From assembly GCA_005406025.1 (NCBI GenBank), contig BGZK01000007.1, positions 1,178,001 through 1,242,000 of the forward strand: a DNA stretch of 64,000 nucleotides. Reading direction: 5' to 3'. The stretch's first letter is position 1, and every line of letters begins with the position of its first letter. Made by a program: the position numbers and the translations under genes. Shown one piece after another: positions 1-11,530 of the stretch. The notes below the pieces were generated by a model. The model was not told the DNA's origin, made no database searches, and worked only from the letters and a program-made list of their open reading frames with translations. This DNA comes from Eumeta japonica. Taxonomy: Eukaryota > Arthropoda > Insecta > Lepidoptera > Psychidae.

Positions 1-1724
1 TATCACGACACAATAGAAATTTCGCGAAAACTTCCTAGTAAATAAATTGATTTAACATTGATAGGTCCTAAAAGAACTTAAATAATAGTTATTAACAAAG
101 TGAATTTCGACTTTATGATATGTTTTAATGAAACTCTTCGCAGCGTCGTTACTAACGCGGAAAGAACTGCAAGAGTAACTAAAACAAAGCAGTTTAATGA
201 CATTTATTTACTTTTAATATTTAATTTATTTACTTTTAATCTTAAAATAACGTTTTAGAGAAACGTAGTAGTTGTTAGTTCTGAGCGTTAGTTTAGTTAG
301 TTTAGTTATTAGATTCACTTTTAATTTGGGCTTTAACTAAGGAATTGTTTGATGTTAGTCATAAGCTGTACACATTAGCGAAATATTTGGCTGCAAAAAA
401 TGGACGCACTTAATTTCAATATAAAATCAACTTGGTAGATATAAAATATGGTGCCTTATTTAACATTTATTCAAAAATATAAATTATTTAAAGACGTGTT
501 CTTTAATAAAACATCCAAATTTATAATTAAAATGAAAATTTTAAAGAAAAAAAAATGAGCTAAACTGTTTTGTCATTTTAATTTGTTTTTTGCTATGGAA
601 ACAGTGAATTGAATTTGTATTTCGTTCACGGAGGTGTAATAAAAATAATGATATAAACTCACGCCTCTTTCCAAGAAGGGTAGGCAGACTATGGATTTCC
701 ACATGAAATGATGATCTTTCCATATCTATCTTGGCTCACTGACATCCATCCATTTTTTATGCAATCCCGTCTGTTTCGGGTGCTTTAAATGTAGCTCTTT
801 TTAATAAGCCACCAATTTGGTGTGCATAGAATTTTCTAAGGCGACTCTTGCCGATCTTTCCTCCACACACATTCGCTCTGTAGACTTGTTTTGTCAATCT
901 ACTTTCATTCTCATGCTTTATTTATTGCTGAATTTTGTTAATTATCACTAGAAAATATCTTTCTACTGCTTTTGGATTTTGTAAATAGTTTGCTTAACAT
1001 ACGCCGTACTTATAAACAGGAACAGCACTTTACCAGATGGTACTGACAATATTTTTAAAGTTTACTCCACACAGTAAGGTCATAATAACTTATAACAAAT
1101 ACAGTCATCACTAGATACTGAAAATAATTTTCATGGAGATAAAAAATATTTCACGTTCATACTCGAATGTCAAGCTAACGCTTTACCAATTTTCATTCTA
1201 AGCAGTTTAATAATTTGATGTGAACGTTAACTACACAGGTAGTCACTTTCGTATGAGAACACGTTATGACATACACTATTTAATCATTTATATCACTTAA
1301 CTTTGTTTTCGTTTCGTATAAATGTTTATAAATTTATACTATTATAGCACAGTAACAATTAAAACGAATCAGTTGTGAAAACAGGCCGACGCAATAGAAA
1401 ATACAACAAACAAAGGTAACTGTATCGGATCAACCTTCCTTCCAAGGCGAAACCAAAGTGCGACTCTTATCACGTAAGCCGGAAAACACCTGGAACTTTT
1501 TTTTCGCGTACAACAGAAGCATACGAAGAAGGTACGTTTCTCCACTTCCGTATGCCATACCGACCTCACTAACGGCATCTGAGGGCGATAAATAAAACGT
1601 ACCATCTGGAGAAGAGGCCCCCGATAGTGCTCGTGAGTAAACACATACATCTTACTTCGCTTCACTTAATTTAATTCCACTCCTTGGAGCTCCGTGGAAA
1701 AATTACGTATCGGATTAAGTGATT
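1..1724. other. AT-rich DNA without a recognisable gene
   Basis: I see no exon, RNA gene or transposon signature here. Two minus-strand open frames (541-723 and 1369-1665, 60 and 98 codons) have no motif I recognise, unbiased composition and no splice-supported partner, so I read them as chance. The stretch 1370-1665 is less AT-rich than its surroundings and runs up to the CpG-rich block that follows, so it may belong to the same candidate regulatory region. Confidence 0.5.
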
Positions 1725-1820
1725 TGCGACGTTGTTCTCCGCGCGGCCGGAGCGGGGGCGCGGTGATCGCGCGCGATGGCAGCCCCGCTCGCGGGCGAAG
1801 TTAGGTTAGGTTATTAGGTA
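1725..1820. promoter_or_regulatory. Short CpG-rich block, candidate regulatory
   Basis: A sharply CpG-rich stretch (runs of GCGCGGCC, GCGCGCGA, CTCGCGGGCG) stands out from AT-rich flanks. It ends in TTAGGTTAGGTTATTAGG (1801-1818), which resembles the insect telomere unit TTAGG but is far too short to be an array. No TATA box or initiator can be assigned, so a regulatory role is inferred from composition only. Confidence 0.25.
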
Positions 1821-2289
1821 TACGCGATATTTCTAGAACAGTATTTGTCAAACTCGGTGATACTTTATTTATTGTCTGTAAGTATTTAAGGCATTCACTG
1901 CCAATAAACATAGTCTAAGATCGGGCTTTAGAACAATGTACTCTCATGTCTTAATCGAATTGATTAACATTTTAGATGACAATATTATATATTTATGACA
2001 ACAATGTCTGCCACCGTGCTCCTGCCGTTATTGACATTTATTAATTAATTAATAACTTATTTTTGTACATTTTTTTGTTTTTTATAATGTGTAATGTTGC
2101 ATATAATGATATAATGCGTAATATTTATCAAAGCAAATGTAACATATCCCAACTCAACAAGTTTATTTATGTGAAGGCTTCACTACCTTCAGACTCCATC
2201 ATGACAATTCAATCATACAGTTGTGCCAGGCCACCGTCATCCCAATACGGAGCCATAATCCCCGACAAAATCCTACATTATGTATAAGT

Positions 2290-2600
2290 TCCATATCCGT
2301 CACATATTTCAGCTTTCACGTAGCTCGCCAAACGGAGCACTTTCGCAACTACTACGCCCCGTTTTCCGAACGTCAAACTGGCTGCTCACCTCGGCGTTAA
2401 AAGCCGCTAAACGTTAAACCCCCATCTTAGCGCGCCCCGCTAAAATTTGCAAGTAACGAAAATTATTAAAGGCGTTACCATTACCCGAACATTCCTCGGC
2501 GGTGCCGTGACGCGCCGCTGAGAATTCCAAATTCCTGTAAAACTCCCGCGCCCCGGGATTGTCGACGGGAAGCCGCTTGTGTTTCCATTAAACTTCGAAG
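2290..2600. promoter_or_regulatory. CpG-rich noncoding block
   Basis: About 300 bp with much higher GC and CpG than its flanks, interrupted in all frames and without a codon pattern. Short AT-rich words such as CGCTAAAATTTGC and ATTAAAGGCGTTACC sit inside GC-rich text, a texture I associate with conserved noncoding elements around insect developmental genes. This is compositional evidence; whether it is conserved was not tested. Confidence 0.25.
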
Positions 2601-3944
2601 TTAAATACTCAGTCCTTTCGTATAATTATCTATCCTTATAATGAAGAATTTAACATTTAACCGTTATTAAACACCGAAAATTACGGTCGCAGTACACAAC
2701 CGATTGGAAATATTTCATTAGTGTTCCATTAGCGTAGCTTTAAACGGATTACTTTGATTTCTAACCATTTGTTAAGTTTTTTTTTGGTAATGCTTTGACT
2801 ACGATGTCAATCCTTTGATCCGAAAGATCAAATCAAAAGATCATCGAATCCTTAGATGCCCACCTCTGGATAAGGAACACTAAGGGTAGTGTTCCTACTC
2901 TTTTGTTCCCACTACTAATGTTCCTACACAGAGGACCCCTACTCTTCCAGGACAAACCGTCCCGGGCCACCTGTAATGGACCATGACCATTCGACGAGGC
3001 AAAGGGCAAACCGTACTGCGATGGATCTGCCTCATGATCCCTACTTGAAAACCTTTTCCTCGGTGGGTATTTTGGGCTTGCATGTTTTGAAAACTGAAGT
3101 CGTGATTCGAACCAAATAAATTGCCGGGTCGATCGAATACGGTAAAAAATGAAAGCTCACGAGACATTGTTACGTACGATTTTCACAAGCTTTTCTTCGT
3201 GTTCATTAAAAAAAAGTATTTAGTACCTTGCATCTTGTTTCTAGAAGTAAACTCCCAGTAATAACAAAAAAAAACAGCAGCTATCGCTACATGTATGCCT
3301 TCAACTACTCCAAATATTTGTCATGTTTAATCGGATTACTTTTTACACCATCTTGTTTCTATCTTTTTAGTTCACTTTTACGCATTCAGGTTTTCTGATA
3401 TTTTTTTATAGACATACTTAACAAAATACTTTTAAGACATAATATTGTTTACATGTATAGACAGATTTCCACGGGTCACATATATTCTCCGGGTGATAAC
3501 TGTGCTACTTTGTGTCTTTTTTCTGTTGCTTCCGTAATAGATCACACACTATATACTAGTGAAAAGTAATCCTATCTTCCTTTCTACGTTTCTGGTAGCG
3601 GACTTTGCGAGATTTTAAAATAAGTTCAGTCATTTTATGTGTCGAGATAGCAACTTGCCTACAACACAAGTGAATTCTTTTTTTTTGCCTCATTTTTGAC
3701 CCTTCTAAGACCTGTCTCTAAAAAACAATCCGAGGTAATATATTTGTAAACAACGGGTAGCAGTGTATTGACATGTATATCAATGAAGAAATTCCATGTA
3801 ATTAATTTTTTTACTAATATTTATGCTCCAGCGAGATTATAAATTTAATTGGACTGTAGATAAAATAAGTAGCTTGAAAACGTAATAAATACATACAAGT
3901 TCGAATCTTACTATGTTATGCTTGATTATACTTTTTTTTTTGTA
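2601..3944. other. AT-rich DNA with one small hairpin; no gene seen
   Basis: No gene signature. A perfect 10-bp stem with a 4-nt loop lies at 2873-2896 (AGGAACACTA, loop AGGG, TAGTGTTCCT). The minus-strand open frame of 90 codons at 2895-3167 overlaps one arm, has no recognisable domain and is probably chance. The part from 2930 to 3130 has mixed composition and could be a decayed repeat, but I cannot name it. Confidence 0.45.
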
Positions 3945-3945
3945 G

Positions 3946-4180
3946 TGACCCTACCTCTGCGCTGAGAGCGTGAGTTTGATTTGTGCACAAGACAAACATT
4001 TATTTAATAAATATTAATATTTGTCTTGAGTCTGGATATTTCTATGTATTACATATAAAGATTTACAAAAAAATATACATGTATTGCGTCAACTGTCTGA
4101 AACTATGAGTACAAGCCCCATTACTTGGTTTGGGATCAGATCGTGCTGTGTGTTTGTGCGAAGATATTATTATTAGGTTA
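3946..4180 (+). mobile_element. tRNA-derived SINE, lepidopteran type, degenerate
   Basis: The segment opens with GTGACCCTACC, matching the tRNA-like head I remember for common lepidopteran SINEs (GTGACCCTGCC). It is followed by a spacer with an ATTTATTTAATAAATAT stretch, TTGAGTCTGGATATTTCTATG, an ACTGTCTGA word, ACAAGCCCCATTACTTGGTTTGGG, and an end of the ATATTATTATTA type. The order of these blocks agrees with the family. The B-box region (GAGTTTGATTTG) is decayed, so this copy is probably not transcribed by Pol III from its own promoter. Family assignment is from memory of the consensus, not from alignment. Confidence 0.65.
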
Positions 4181-4284
4181 AATCACAATTTTACTTCTCC
4201 AGGTAACAAAGGATAGAATCTGAACTAAAAAAAATGAGTCTTGTTTTTGCATCATTGAGCTTTCAGTGTGTTAAAACATACTGA

Positions 4285-4745
4285 GAACATTGAAGAGCCG
4301 CCTCGTACTTGGACGGCGTCGAGTCCCCCACATTCGATACAGCTGAGCTCCTTCCGGAAGCTGATCACAGGTCATTTGACTGCACGCAAAAACCGCGTAA
4401 TCTTATTTGATAGTAATCCGATCGCGCGTCCATACGAAAACGGCGTATTGCCCGCGCCGGTGCCGGCCGACGAGCGCGATCGTAACAGATCGCAATTAGC
4501 CGACGGTGAGATGCCCGAGTACAAAATTTCAGATAGAGTATTTTTCCTTACGTTTCGTGTCGCAGCCCCGCGCGCGGTCTGCGGAGTTGTGATTCGCCCG
4601 CTCCCGGTCGACTTCGGCCAAAATTGGGCATTGCAAATAAGCGCGGTGACCGATTTCGTTTCGAACGGTTCTCATATTTTTCGGGAAAAATGTCTTCAAT
4701 TTTTTTTCCCGGATGACGGAAGCCTCTCGCAATTAGGCCGGTAAC
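4285..4745. promoter_or_regulatory. CpG-rich block, candidate regulatory region or lost exon
   Basis: About 460 bp of GC- and CpG-rich DNA (GATCGCGCG, GCCGGTGCCGGCCGACG, CCCCGCGCGCGGTC) in AT-rich surroundings. It holds the longest open frame of the window (plus strand, 158 codons, 4268-4744), but that frame starts at GTG; the first in-frame ATG is near residue 82. The translation has no domain, signal peptide or repeat that I recognise, and GC-rich DNA has few stops, so a long frame is expected by chance. I favour a CpG-rich noncoding element; an unannotated exon is the alternative. Confidence 0.3.
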
Positions 4746-5718
4746 GGTTCGAGGAGCTTTACAAAAGTGGCCTTGTCAAATATTTAACAACAAATGGAAC
4801 GTTTTAATCACGGATCGCGATTATCATTTAGCCGAAAATCTCATTTTATTTCTTTAGTATGTCAAATATTTGAAATTTTCTAGCCAGTTAATCTCTTTCT
4901 CCATCGTTACATCACTAAACTGTTAAATTTGTGCAAAATACATTTTCAATAAATTTCACAAACAAGTATTAGAGGTTTTAATTTTGATTACGTAATTTAA
5001 AAATATGAACTAACAACTTATTTTGCAAATCTACAGCGCATACGCACACACGTATGTGTACGCGCTGTCGCGAACTCCGATTTCTCAACTGATTCATCAT
5101 TCACCATTCTCATGCTACGCATCTTTCAACACGGCCAGATAACGATGGGGACATTAATATTTTGTCGTATGACCTACCAATTCTCCTCGTAAAGGTCATT
5201 TAGCAGCTACTGCGCATTGGGGTTACTTCTCCAAAATAACCATGAAATGGATATTTTTGTAAAAATCGATAAAGCAAATTATTATGTTAAAATTATTAAG
5301 ATCTAAAGTTTTAAAAATAAGTGAAATATCGCCGAAATGGAGTTTAAATCTTTTAAGCGAGCGCTTTTACTTACATGAAATAGAATGTAATAAGTGAAAT
5401 TCCTATAAAGCGGACTCCTATTAAATGTAGTTATAAGATTTTCGTCAGCAAACACCTATTTTCTTCTTTTAAATTTCACTCCTAAAACATCCTGCAGCTT
5501 CCCTACTAACCGCAACTAAACAAGTCTACTAATCCTATTAAATAAAATTTAAATTTTACCTCAAAAAACGTAACAGATCAGGCTGTCACTTTTAGCAAAT
5601 TCTTAATTTTAACTCAACTGAACTGAACATAATAAAAAAAATATGTTTTTAGAACCCTTACAGCTAGCTTCAAGTGATATTTTAATTGATATTTTCCGTT
5701 GAAAAACTAACTTCCCCC
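4746..5718. other. AT-rich DNA, nothing recognised
   Basis: No reading frame, RNA or repeat signature that I can defend. Around 5036-5066 there is a short run of alternating purine-pyrimidine words (ACGCACACACGTATGTGTACGCG) that reads partly as an inverted repeat, ACACACGTATGTGT. It is too short to call more than a local hairpin. Confidence 0.4.
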
Positions 5719-5786
5719 CATATAACACATCAATAATTATATGGAAAATTAATTAATTTTCTATATAATTATTGATGTGTTATATG
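5719..5786. repeat. Near-perfect 68-bp palindrome
   Basis: Two arms of 34 bases (5719-5752 and 5753-5786) meet with no loop. When the right arm is reverse-complemented, 33 of 34 positions agree, with one G/A difference at arm position 25. The outer end begins CATATAACACATC and the centre is GAAAATTAATTAATTTTC. Such a structure can be a very short MITE, the joined ends of a deleted foldback element, or a product of strand switching during repair. No target duplication is obvious. Confidence 0.85.
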
Positions 5787-5945
5787 TGTTCGGCACCTAA
5801 AATTCCATCAAAATTTCCAATCCAAACATTACACAGTTTTAGAATAATCCACTGTGTCAAGCGGACAGACAAACCCTAAAGTGATTTTAAAGGGTTTCAT
5901 CTTTCCCGTTGACATATATGAAACCCTAAAGACATATTGAAACTA
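5787..5945. repeat. Possible dispersed repeat remnant
   Basis: Next to the palindrome lies text of repeat-like character: a CGGACAGACAAACCCTAAAG word, then AAAGGGTTTC, and further on GAAACCCTAAAG. This gives a local inverted pair around AACCCTTTA/GGGTTTC. It looks like the terminal region of a decayed DNA element, but I cannot name the family. Confidence 0.25.
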
Positions 5946-7559
5946 ATTAAACGAGGACCTCTTTAACAGTAACAATGTTGAATATCAAAATACAACAGGT
6001 GGTTTCGCCGAATTGTCTTAAAATATATTATTGCACACCTTTACGCGAAATTAAAGTGAAAACAATAAATGTCGGAGCTTCTCGCAACAAGGTTGAGTAA
6101 TTATCAACAATTGCTAAAGTTATATTTAAGTTGTATTTCCATTATATTAATAACTCGTCGGAAGATTCTTAAGACTATTGACGGTGATTGTTACATTCAT
6201 CTATTTCAACAATGGATTTACTGTATAATTTTAAATAAATATTTAATTAACATTCTGATGTGATTTATTAATTTTCAAATGACTTCAGGCATATATGCAA
6301 TAGTTAAGTACGAATTAAAAAAAATAGGCTTGAAGACTTTCTTTTCGGTTTTGTTCATTCTTGTTTTTCGATTCGGCAGTAAATTCATTTGAACTTTCAA
6401 TAAAACTAACTACACCTTATGTCGTACATATTTTTCTTTTAACGATTTGACAATACATTGTCTTAACAATTCAGAAAAAAAATCATTCCAGTAAATACAC
6501 TTTATATGTGTTATTATATCACTTTTATGATATTTTATTATAACATATAAAAGTTGCTTGAATTAAGAAATCCTATTGAAAAGAAACTTATCTCGATACG
6601 TATCAAAAAGAACAAAATTTAAAATAATACTGGTTTTCAAAACAATCATGTAAACGGATTTGGTTGAAGTTGACTTGCAAAATTGGACTTAAGCAAACTA
6701 ACAGAAATGCGAAATGAAATATTTGTAATCAACGCAAACAATCATTGCAAATACAAGTTGATATAATAAATATATTTTTTTTGCTAATATTAATAGTATT
6801 ATATGGCCAGGCTACAGACATACCCTTACTAACGCATCGTCTTACCTTTTGGAATTTTTTTAACCTCAATGGGCTCTGACGCTATTGTTAAATCACAAAC
6901 GGTTATTTAATTGCTTATCACACCTGTTGCTAGTTTATTTACGAGACAATCTCGTGTCCAAAGGTATTTACAAACGAGGGGGTTCCCTCTACGCATAACC
7001 GTTTGATATATTTTTTATGTGTATCCCGGCAAAACCGGCACTCGTAAACTGTTGGATGTGAGCCCGCAACGCCATTTAGCTCTGGACACTTTAGCGTAAT
7101 TTATGATTTACCCGGAAAATTATGTGGACGCAGCCGAAGTCTCTGTTGCGCGAATGCGTTTTTTTTTTTGTGTTCCCTGGGATACATATTCGTTGATTTG
7201 TTTATTTTGGGGCTTAATAAAATTACAGGCTTCGTTTTAGGATGTTTGTTAAAGGATGATTAAATTAGTCTTTTTGGTTTCGTTCTAATTTATCTTATTG
7301 CTTGAAGTGAGTAATTCTTGTGTATATAGTCATAGGATATGGTATCTGGGAAACGATCTTAAAAGTTTAATGACAATTTATTTGCACTTTGGTACGGTTT
7401 TGCTTTTCTTTATACATATGTTTTTTTCTGGTAAAACGCGATCTTATAATAAAACAAATGTTCTCCTAAGCGTTGCTTTGTGCTACCATGTCTTATCATT
7501 TTGAAGTAATTGCATAGAAGCTATCAAAATAGGCCCTACGTAACTAAAATACATTGATA
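5946..7559. other. AT-rich DNA; a small GC-richer island near 7.0-7.15 kb
   Basis: No gene recognised. Between about 7005 and 7160 the text becomes GC-richer and holds homeodomain-like AT cores (TAATTTATGATTTA) embedded in CCCGG/GCGCG words, again like conserved noncoding DNA. The open frames at 6069-6263 and 7298-7504 have no family signature; the second starts at TTG. Confidence 0.35.
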
Positions 7560-8460
7560 AATTTCGCAATCGAATGTTGTTAGAAATGACGATAAGCAAG
7601 TTTTCCCGAGGGAAGATATCTTATTCCCGCGGAAAACTCGAAAGGCTCCGAGCACAACCCGGGTATTCAGTCGGTACAATACGAAACGATACAAAAAAAT
7701 TAATTCCGTTTCGGAGTATAGATGCTACGAAATAACGGCTACACCAGCATTAAACAATAGAATAAGAATTGTTCATCATAATCATTATTTATCACCGACG
7801 TCATGACTTCCGTCATTTTCGATATACACGGAGCGTGAGCAATGACAGTAGTAGATTTTTACACAGCTCCGTACAGAGACGTTAGGAACACATAGCCGAA
7901 CGGTTTCTTAAATTTCTTGCTCGTTCTTCTGGAGTGACGACTGCCTTCCGAACGAATGGTAAATTAATATTGTTATAGCAAATTAATGTTATAATGACGC
8001 ATTTCAAGAATTATGATTAACTTATGAAATAAAGACATTTTTGAATTGGTTTATATGCAATCTACAGTCGATAACAGGGGGCGGGAAACGAGTAACTAAA
8101 TAACGACTCCCGCGACGCGCCGACAGACGGACGACGAACCGGGGAAATTTCGAGAATAAGTTACCTTTTCAAACGTCCATAAGGAAAATCGCGAACACAA
8201 CACGCGCTCCCGTCACATCGTCACCTTCGTATGTTTGTTTCGCTTTGACGACGCATAACGGCGGTCTACGTACGTACGACGTAAAAACGCCGCCGCCGAG
8301 AGCCGGCGCCCGCGCTTCGACATCGGCGCCTTAACGAGGATACGGCTGTGGAGTGTTTGTTTAATAGGCGGAGCCTTTGGGATGCTTTGAGGCCGCGCGC
8401 GAGCAAAGTAGACGCATCCAAATCGTGGAGGGCACTCCGTATAACGAATTTCGACTTGAT
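7560..8460. promoter_or_regulatory. CpG-rich region, candidate regulatory
   Basis: Two CpG-rich peaks (about 7600-7690 and 8080-8440) with AT-rich DNA between them. The second is the strongest, with CGCGACGCGCCGACAGACGG, TACGTACGTACGACG and CGCCGCCGCCGAGAGCCGGC. No splice-framed coding pattern and no long open frame accompany it. A promoter of an unseen transcript, an enhancer cluster or a 5' noncoding exon are all possible. Confidence 0.3.
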
Positions 8461-10044
8461 TCGATAACGAATTCTATCTAAAACAGAGAATCGTATTTCC
8501 GTTTTTGTAACTCAAGATGATTTTTTTTTGTTGTAATGGAAACGCATTTTCGTTTGTTAGATAAAGCTCTTCAGTAATCAAACGGAATACATTTTTTAAC
8601 AATAAAGTTTATCATAAAAACGTATATAAACTTTTTTTTTAATTTTCAACAAAAATAATCATAAGTTATTATGTTTACTCAAATGTTAAAAAAAAAATGA
8701 AGTGTAAAAAATGGGAATGCGGGTTTGCGTTTGAAAATTCCTTGAGCGCGTACGTGTGTTACAATAATAACCCTAAAACGTTGCACCATTTAAATCATAC
8801 AACTTGTTGCTATTTTTGGACTTCAAAACGAACTTGCGTGTATAAATTGTATTACCAGATCACCTCGTTTACGTTATGCATAATTATCCCATCTATATTT
8901 ATTACAGCGTCACAGCAGCATTATTGACCGACCCCTCTACATTATTTCGTATCGAGGCCCGTCGATCTTAACCCTTCCATCTCAGTTCAGTACCCATCGA
9001 AGGGTCTTACCTCCGTTGTCACCAATACGTTGATAACATCCGCGTGTTTAACGTAATCGTCAAGGCACAGAGGGCGCGATTCAAATCGAATTAAAACACT
9101 CTCTACCATTAAGAATACACTCAGTCACATAAGCCACTTATCACACTAAAGTCCTACACAAACCTTAAGTAATAAAAGTAATAAAGTAACCTTAATAAGT
9201 GATATAATAGAGATCAATGAAACGATCTCATTGCAATTTACCTGTTTACTACTGGCATTTTCCGTAATTTCCGTAATGCGACTAATGGGGATCTATTGGT
9301 TAAATTATTTGTGACATCCTACAACAATAATTGTTTTGTGACGGCTTTCTCAAGACCAATTCCGATAACGTCACAAAAGTTAATTCAGGATGACACCTAA
9401 TACAATTAGCGATTTTTGCTGAAACTTAAAAAAGAATTTTTTGAGTTTTATTCTTTCTCCTAACAACCATACATCCTTTTATATATCTTAGTTCTTTACG
9501 TACACCCTACAAATAAAAAAGGTAAAAAAATTAAAAAAAAAAGCTATTTTATACATTGAACTTATATAGATTGTCGCGTATCGATAAAATCCATGTCAAA
9601 ATTCGTAATAAAAATGAAAAATTGTTTTCGTTTTATGAATAAATGATGAGTCAGAATTTTTATCAAGGTACACGAAAACTACAGTGTTTAAGCTGTTTTT
9701 CCACTTTAATATTATAGTTTGTTTCCCCTATACCATAGACTACTGACAATGGCGCAGGGCGGTCGGGACATTCGCCGCTGACATCATACGGACTTGCTTG
9801 CCTGCTGTCATTGAAAGTGTATCGCTCACCCGTGGCCAAATAAAATAAAACAGAAAACGTAGACCGGTGCGGGATCAACTAACGCAGTTTTATATAAAAC
9901 TACAATCTTCAGGAATGTACATAAACAAAGCAACAATGCCACTAGGCGATTGCGGCTAAAGTGCCTGGACCTTGGATCCAGCATCACAAGGGTAAATTCC
10001 CGCACAAACTCACTACTCCTCAGGCTGTCTGGGCGCGTACATAT
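8461..10044. other. AT-rich DNA, no gene recognised
   Basis: Open frames at 8697-8927 (plus) and 9663-10074 (two overlapping minus frames) show no conserved motif. A modest CpG-rich patch lies around 8930-9080. Nothing here can be assigned to a gene or a named repeat. Confidence 0.4.
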
Positions 10045-10347
10045 AGTATGCAATTCTCGCAAGTAGTTTAGCAAGCAACTTTAGACCACTAATAACTGAT
10101 ATTCAAGCGTTCGAACTGGAGTTGTTTTCACGTTTCCTGTGACCAAGTAGGTGACCCTGAGGGGTATACCCCCATCTCCCTTATCTCCATGGGAAGCATT
10201 CCAAAAACTTTAATTGAAGTTATACTTCTTTTAGCGCATTATGAAAAAATATGAAGGGGAATTTTCAGCGGGGTGACACAAAAACTACAGTATGAAGTTG
10301 TTCGCAAGCGACTTAGTGAGCAACTTCAGACCACTAACAAATTATGT
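10045..10347 (+). repeat. Diverged direct repeat, two copies of about 54 bp
   Basis: Copy one (10045-10098, TATGCAATTCTCGCAAGTAG onward) and copy two (10293-10347, TATGAAGTTGTTCGCAAGCG onward) share the order CGCAAG, TTAG, AGCAACTT, AGACCACTAA. They lie in the same orientation about 248 bp apart. Text between them (GTAGGTGACCCTGAGGGGTA, GGAAGCATTCC) differs in composition from the flanks. They may be the ends of one inserted element with direct terminal repeats, or a small tandem duplication. Confidence 0.45.
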
Positions 10348-10656
10348 GCCAATTCAATCACTACCAGAAAGTGCTATGACAGTGGCCATAATTTAGTAAT
10401 AACGTTTATTCTAATTTAGACTCAATAATTATTATGATTTCAAAGAAAAAGATAAAATTGTTTTTACATTTTAAATTAAAAAATAAATACTAATTTATTT
10501 CATTTTTCGAATTCAAATAAAACTTTATTAACTGAATACAGTTGATTTCCAACTTCAGTCTTTTTGTCATTTTATTGTAGATAATTATTTACATGCAATT
10601 GAAACATTTTTTTACTTTTCCAAAAAAGTATAACTTCTCACGCGCGTACGTATGTA
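10212..10656. mobile_element. Possible non-autonomous DNA element
   Basis: GAAGTTATACTTCTTTT at the left (about 10216) and its inverted form AAAAAAGTATAACTTC at the right (about 10624-10639) could be the inverted ends of a segment of about 430 bp with no coding capacity. The CACGCGCGTACGT text beside the right copy recalls a repeat common in moths and butterflies. It overlaps the second member of the direct repeat. Boundaries are uncertain. Confidence 0.3.
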
Positions 10657-11235
10657 GTTTTTATTAAACTTGTACATTTAGCAGGAAAGTAATTATTTTG
10701 GCATTCGATAGTGCAACAAATCGATTTACGTTATAAATAAAAACTACATCCATAAAAATTAATGTACATAATAATGTATTACTAAAACTGTTCTCTGCCC
10801 CGTTTGAATATTCGTCAACCTCTGAAGTCAAAGCAGTGCAGCATGAACTTCGAGTCTCATAGCTCAACGCCTGCTCCGAACTCCTGCGTACTCGGTCCAA
10901 GTACTCCCAAGTTCTGATTAGATTCCGGTCTGACCGTATGAAGTGGTGCATATGATTTCATGCATATTCAATAGTCGAACAACGCCGCGAAATGTGTACC
11001 GCACGCATAGAAACACTATATATGGCTTATAAGCACGTATATTCTTATAGAATAAAGCATAGAAAAATGCCTTACATGAATATGAATCATTAACTTGAAA
11101 TACTTAGAGTAAGTATATGCTTGTCTATTTAAATTTTCATATTACTACTTTTTAATTCATTAATTTTCATTTGTGTATTTTATATACACTGTATGCAGGT
11201 AATGTTAAACGGTATTAAATTTGTATATTATAGAA
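10657..11235. other. AT-rich DNA, nothing recognised
   Basis: The 95-codon minus frame at 10664-10951 has no family signature. No other structure was seen. Confidence 0.4.
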
Positions 11236-11530
11236 AAAAACTGGCCAAGAGCGTATCGAACCATGCTCGTTATAGAGTTCCTAAGCCATTATAATTGCAC
11301 TGCATATGAAAAAAATACGTTGTTACACTTTTTCCATGTTTCCTGCACAGAATAGTTATAAGCATTTTAGTCGCCTATAACTACAAAAACAAGTAGATAT
11401 GTTGACTATGAGCATATCTCCATGGAACTTATGTCCTTTTTTTTAGAAACGCAGTTTTTCGGCAATAACTCGTGTTACAAGAAAACAATGATTTAAAAGC
11501 ATCTTATACTCTGACATTGTTCAGTGAGTT
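11236..11530 (+). repeat. Dispersed lepidopteran repeat, GGCCAAGAGCG end
   Basis: Begins with CTGGCCAAGAGCGTATCG, then a diverged version of AGGGTTCCxTA (GAGTTCCTAAGCC). This is the end of a very common lepidopteran dispersed repeat as I remember it. Further in, ACGTTGTTACACTTTTT, TCGCCTATAACTA and CGCAGTTTTTCGGCAATAA recur in inverted orientation at 44.5-44.7 kb in this same window, which directly shows a dispersed family. No coding capacity is visible. It is probably a truncated non-autonomous element. Confidence 0.65.

Noticed and set aside
1801..1818. TTAGGTTAGG as a telomere array
   Set aside because: Only about three units, one of them broken; such short words are common in insect DNA.
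9663..10074. Two overlapping minus frames as a two-exon gene
   Set aside because: Frames overlap in different phases, no splice signals fit, and translations have no recognisable domain.
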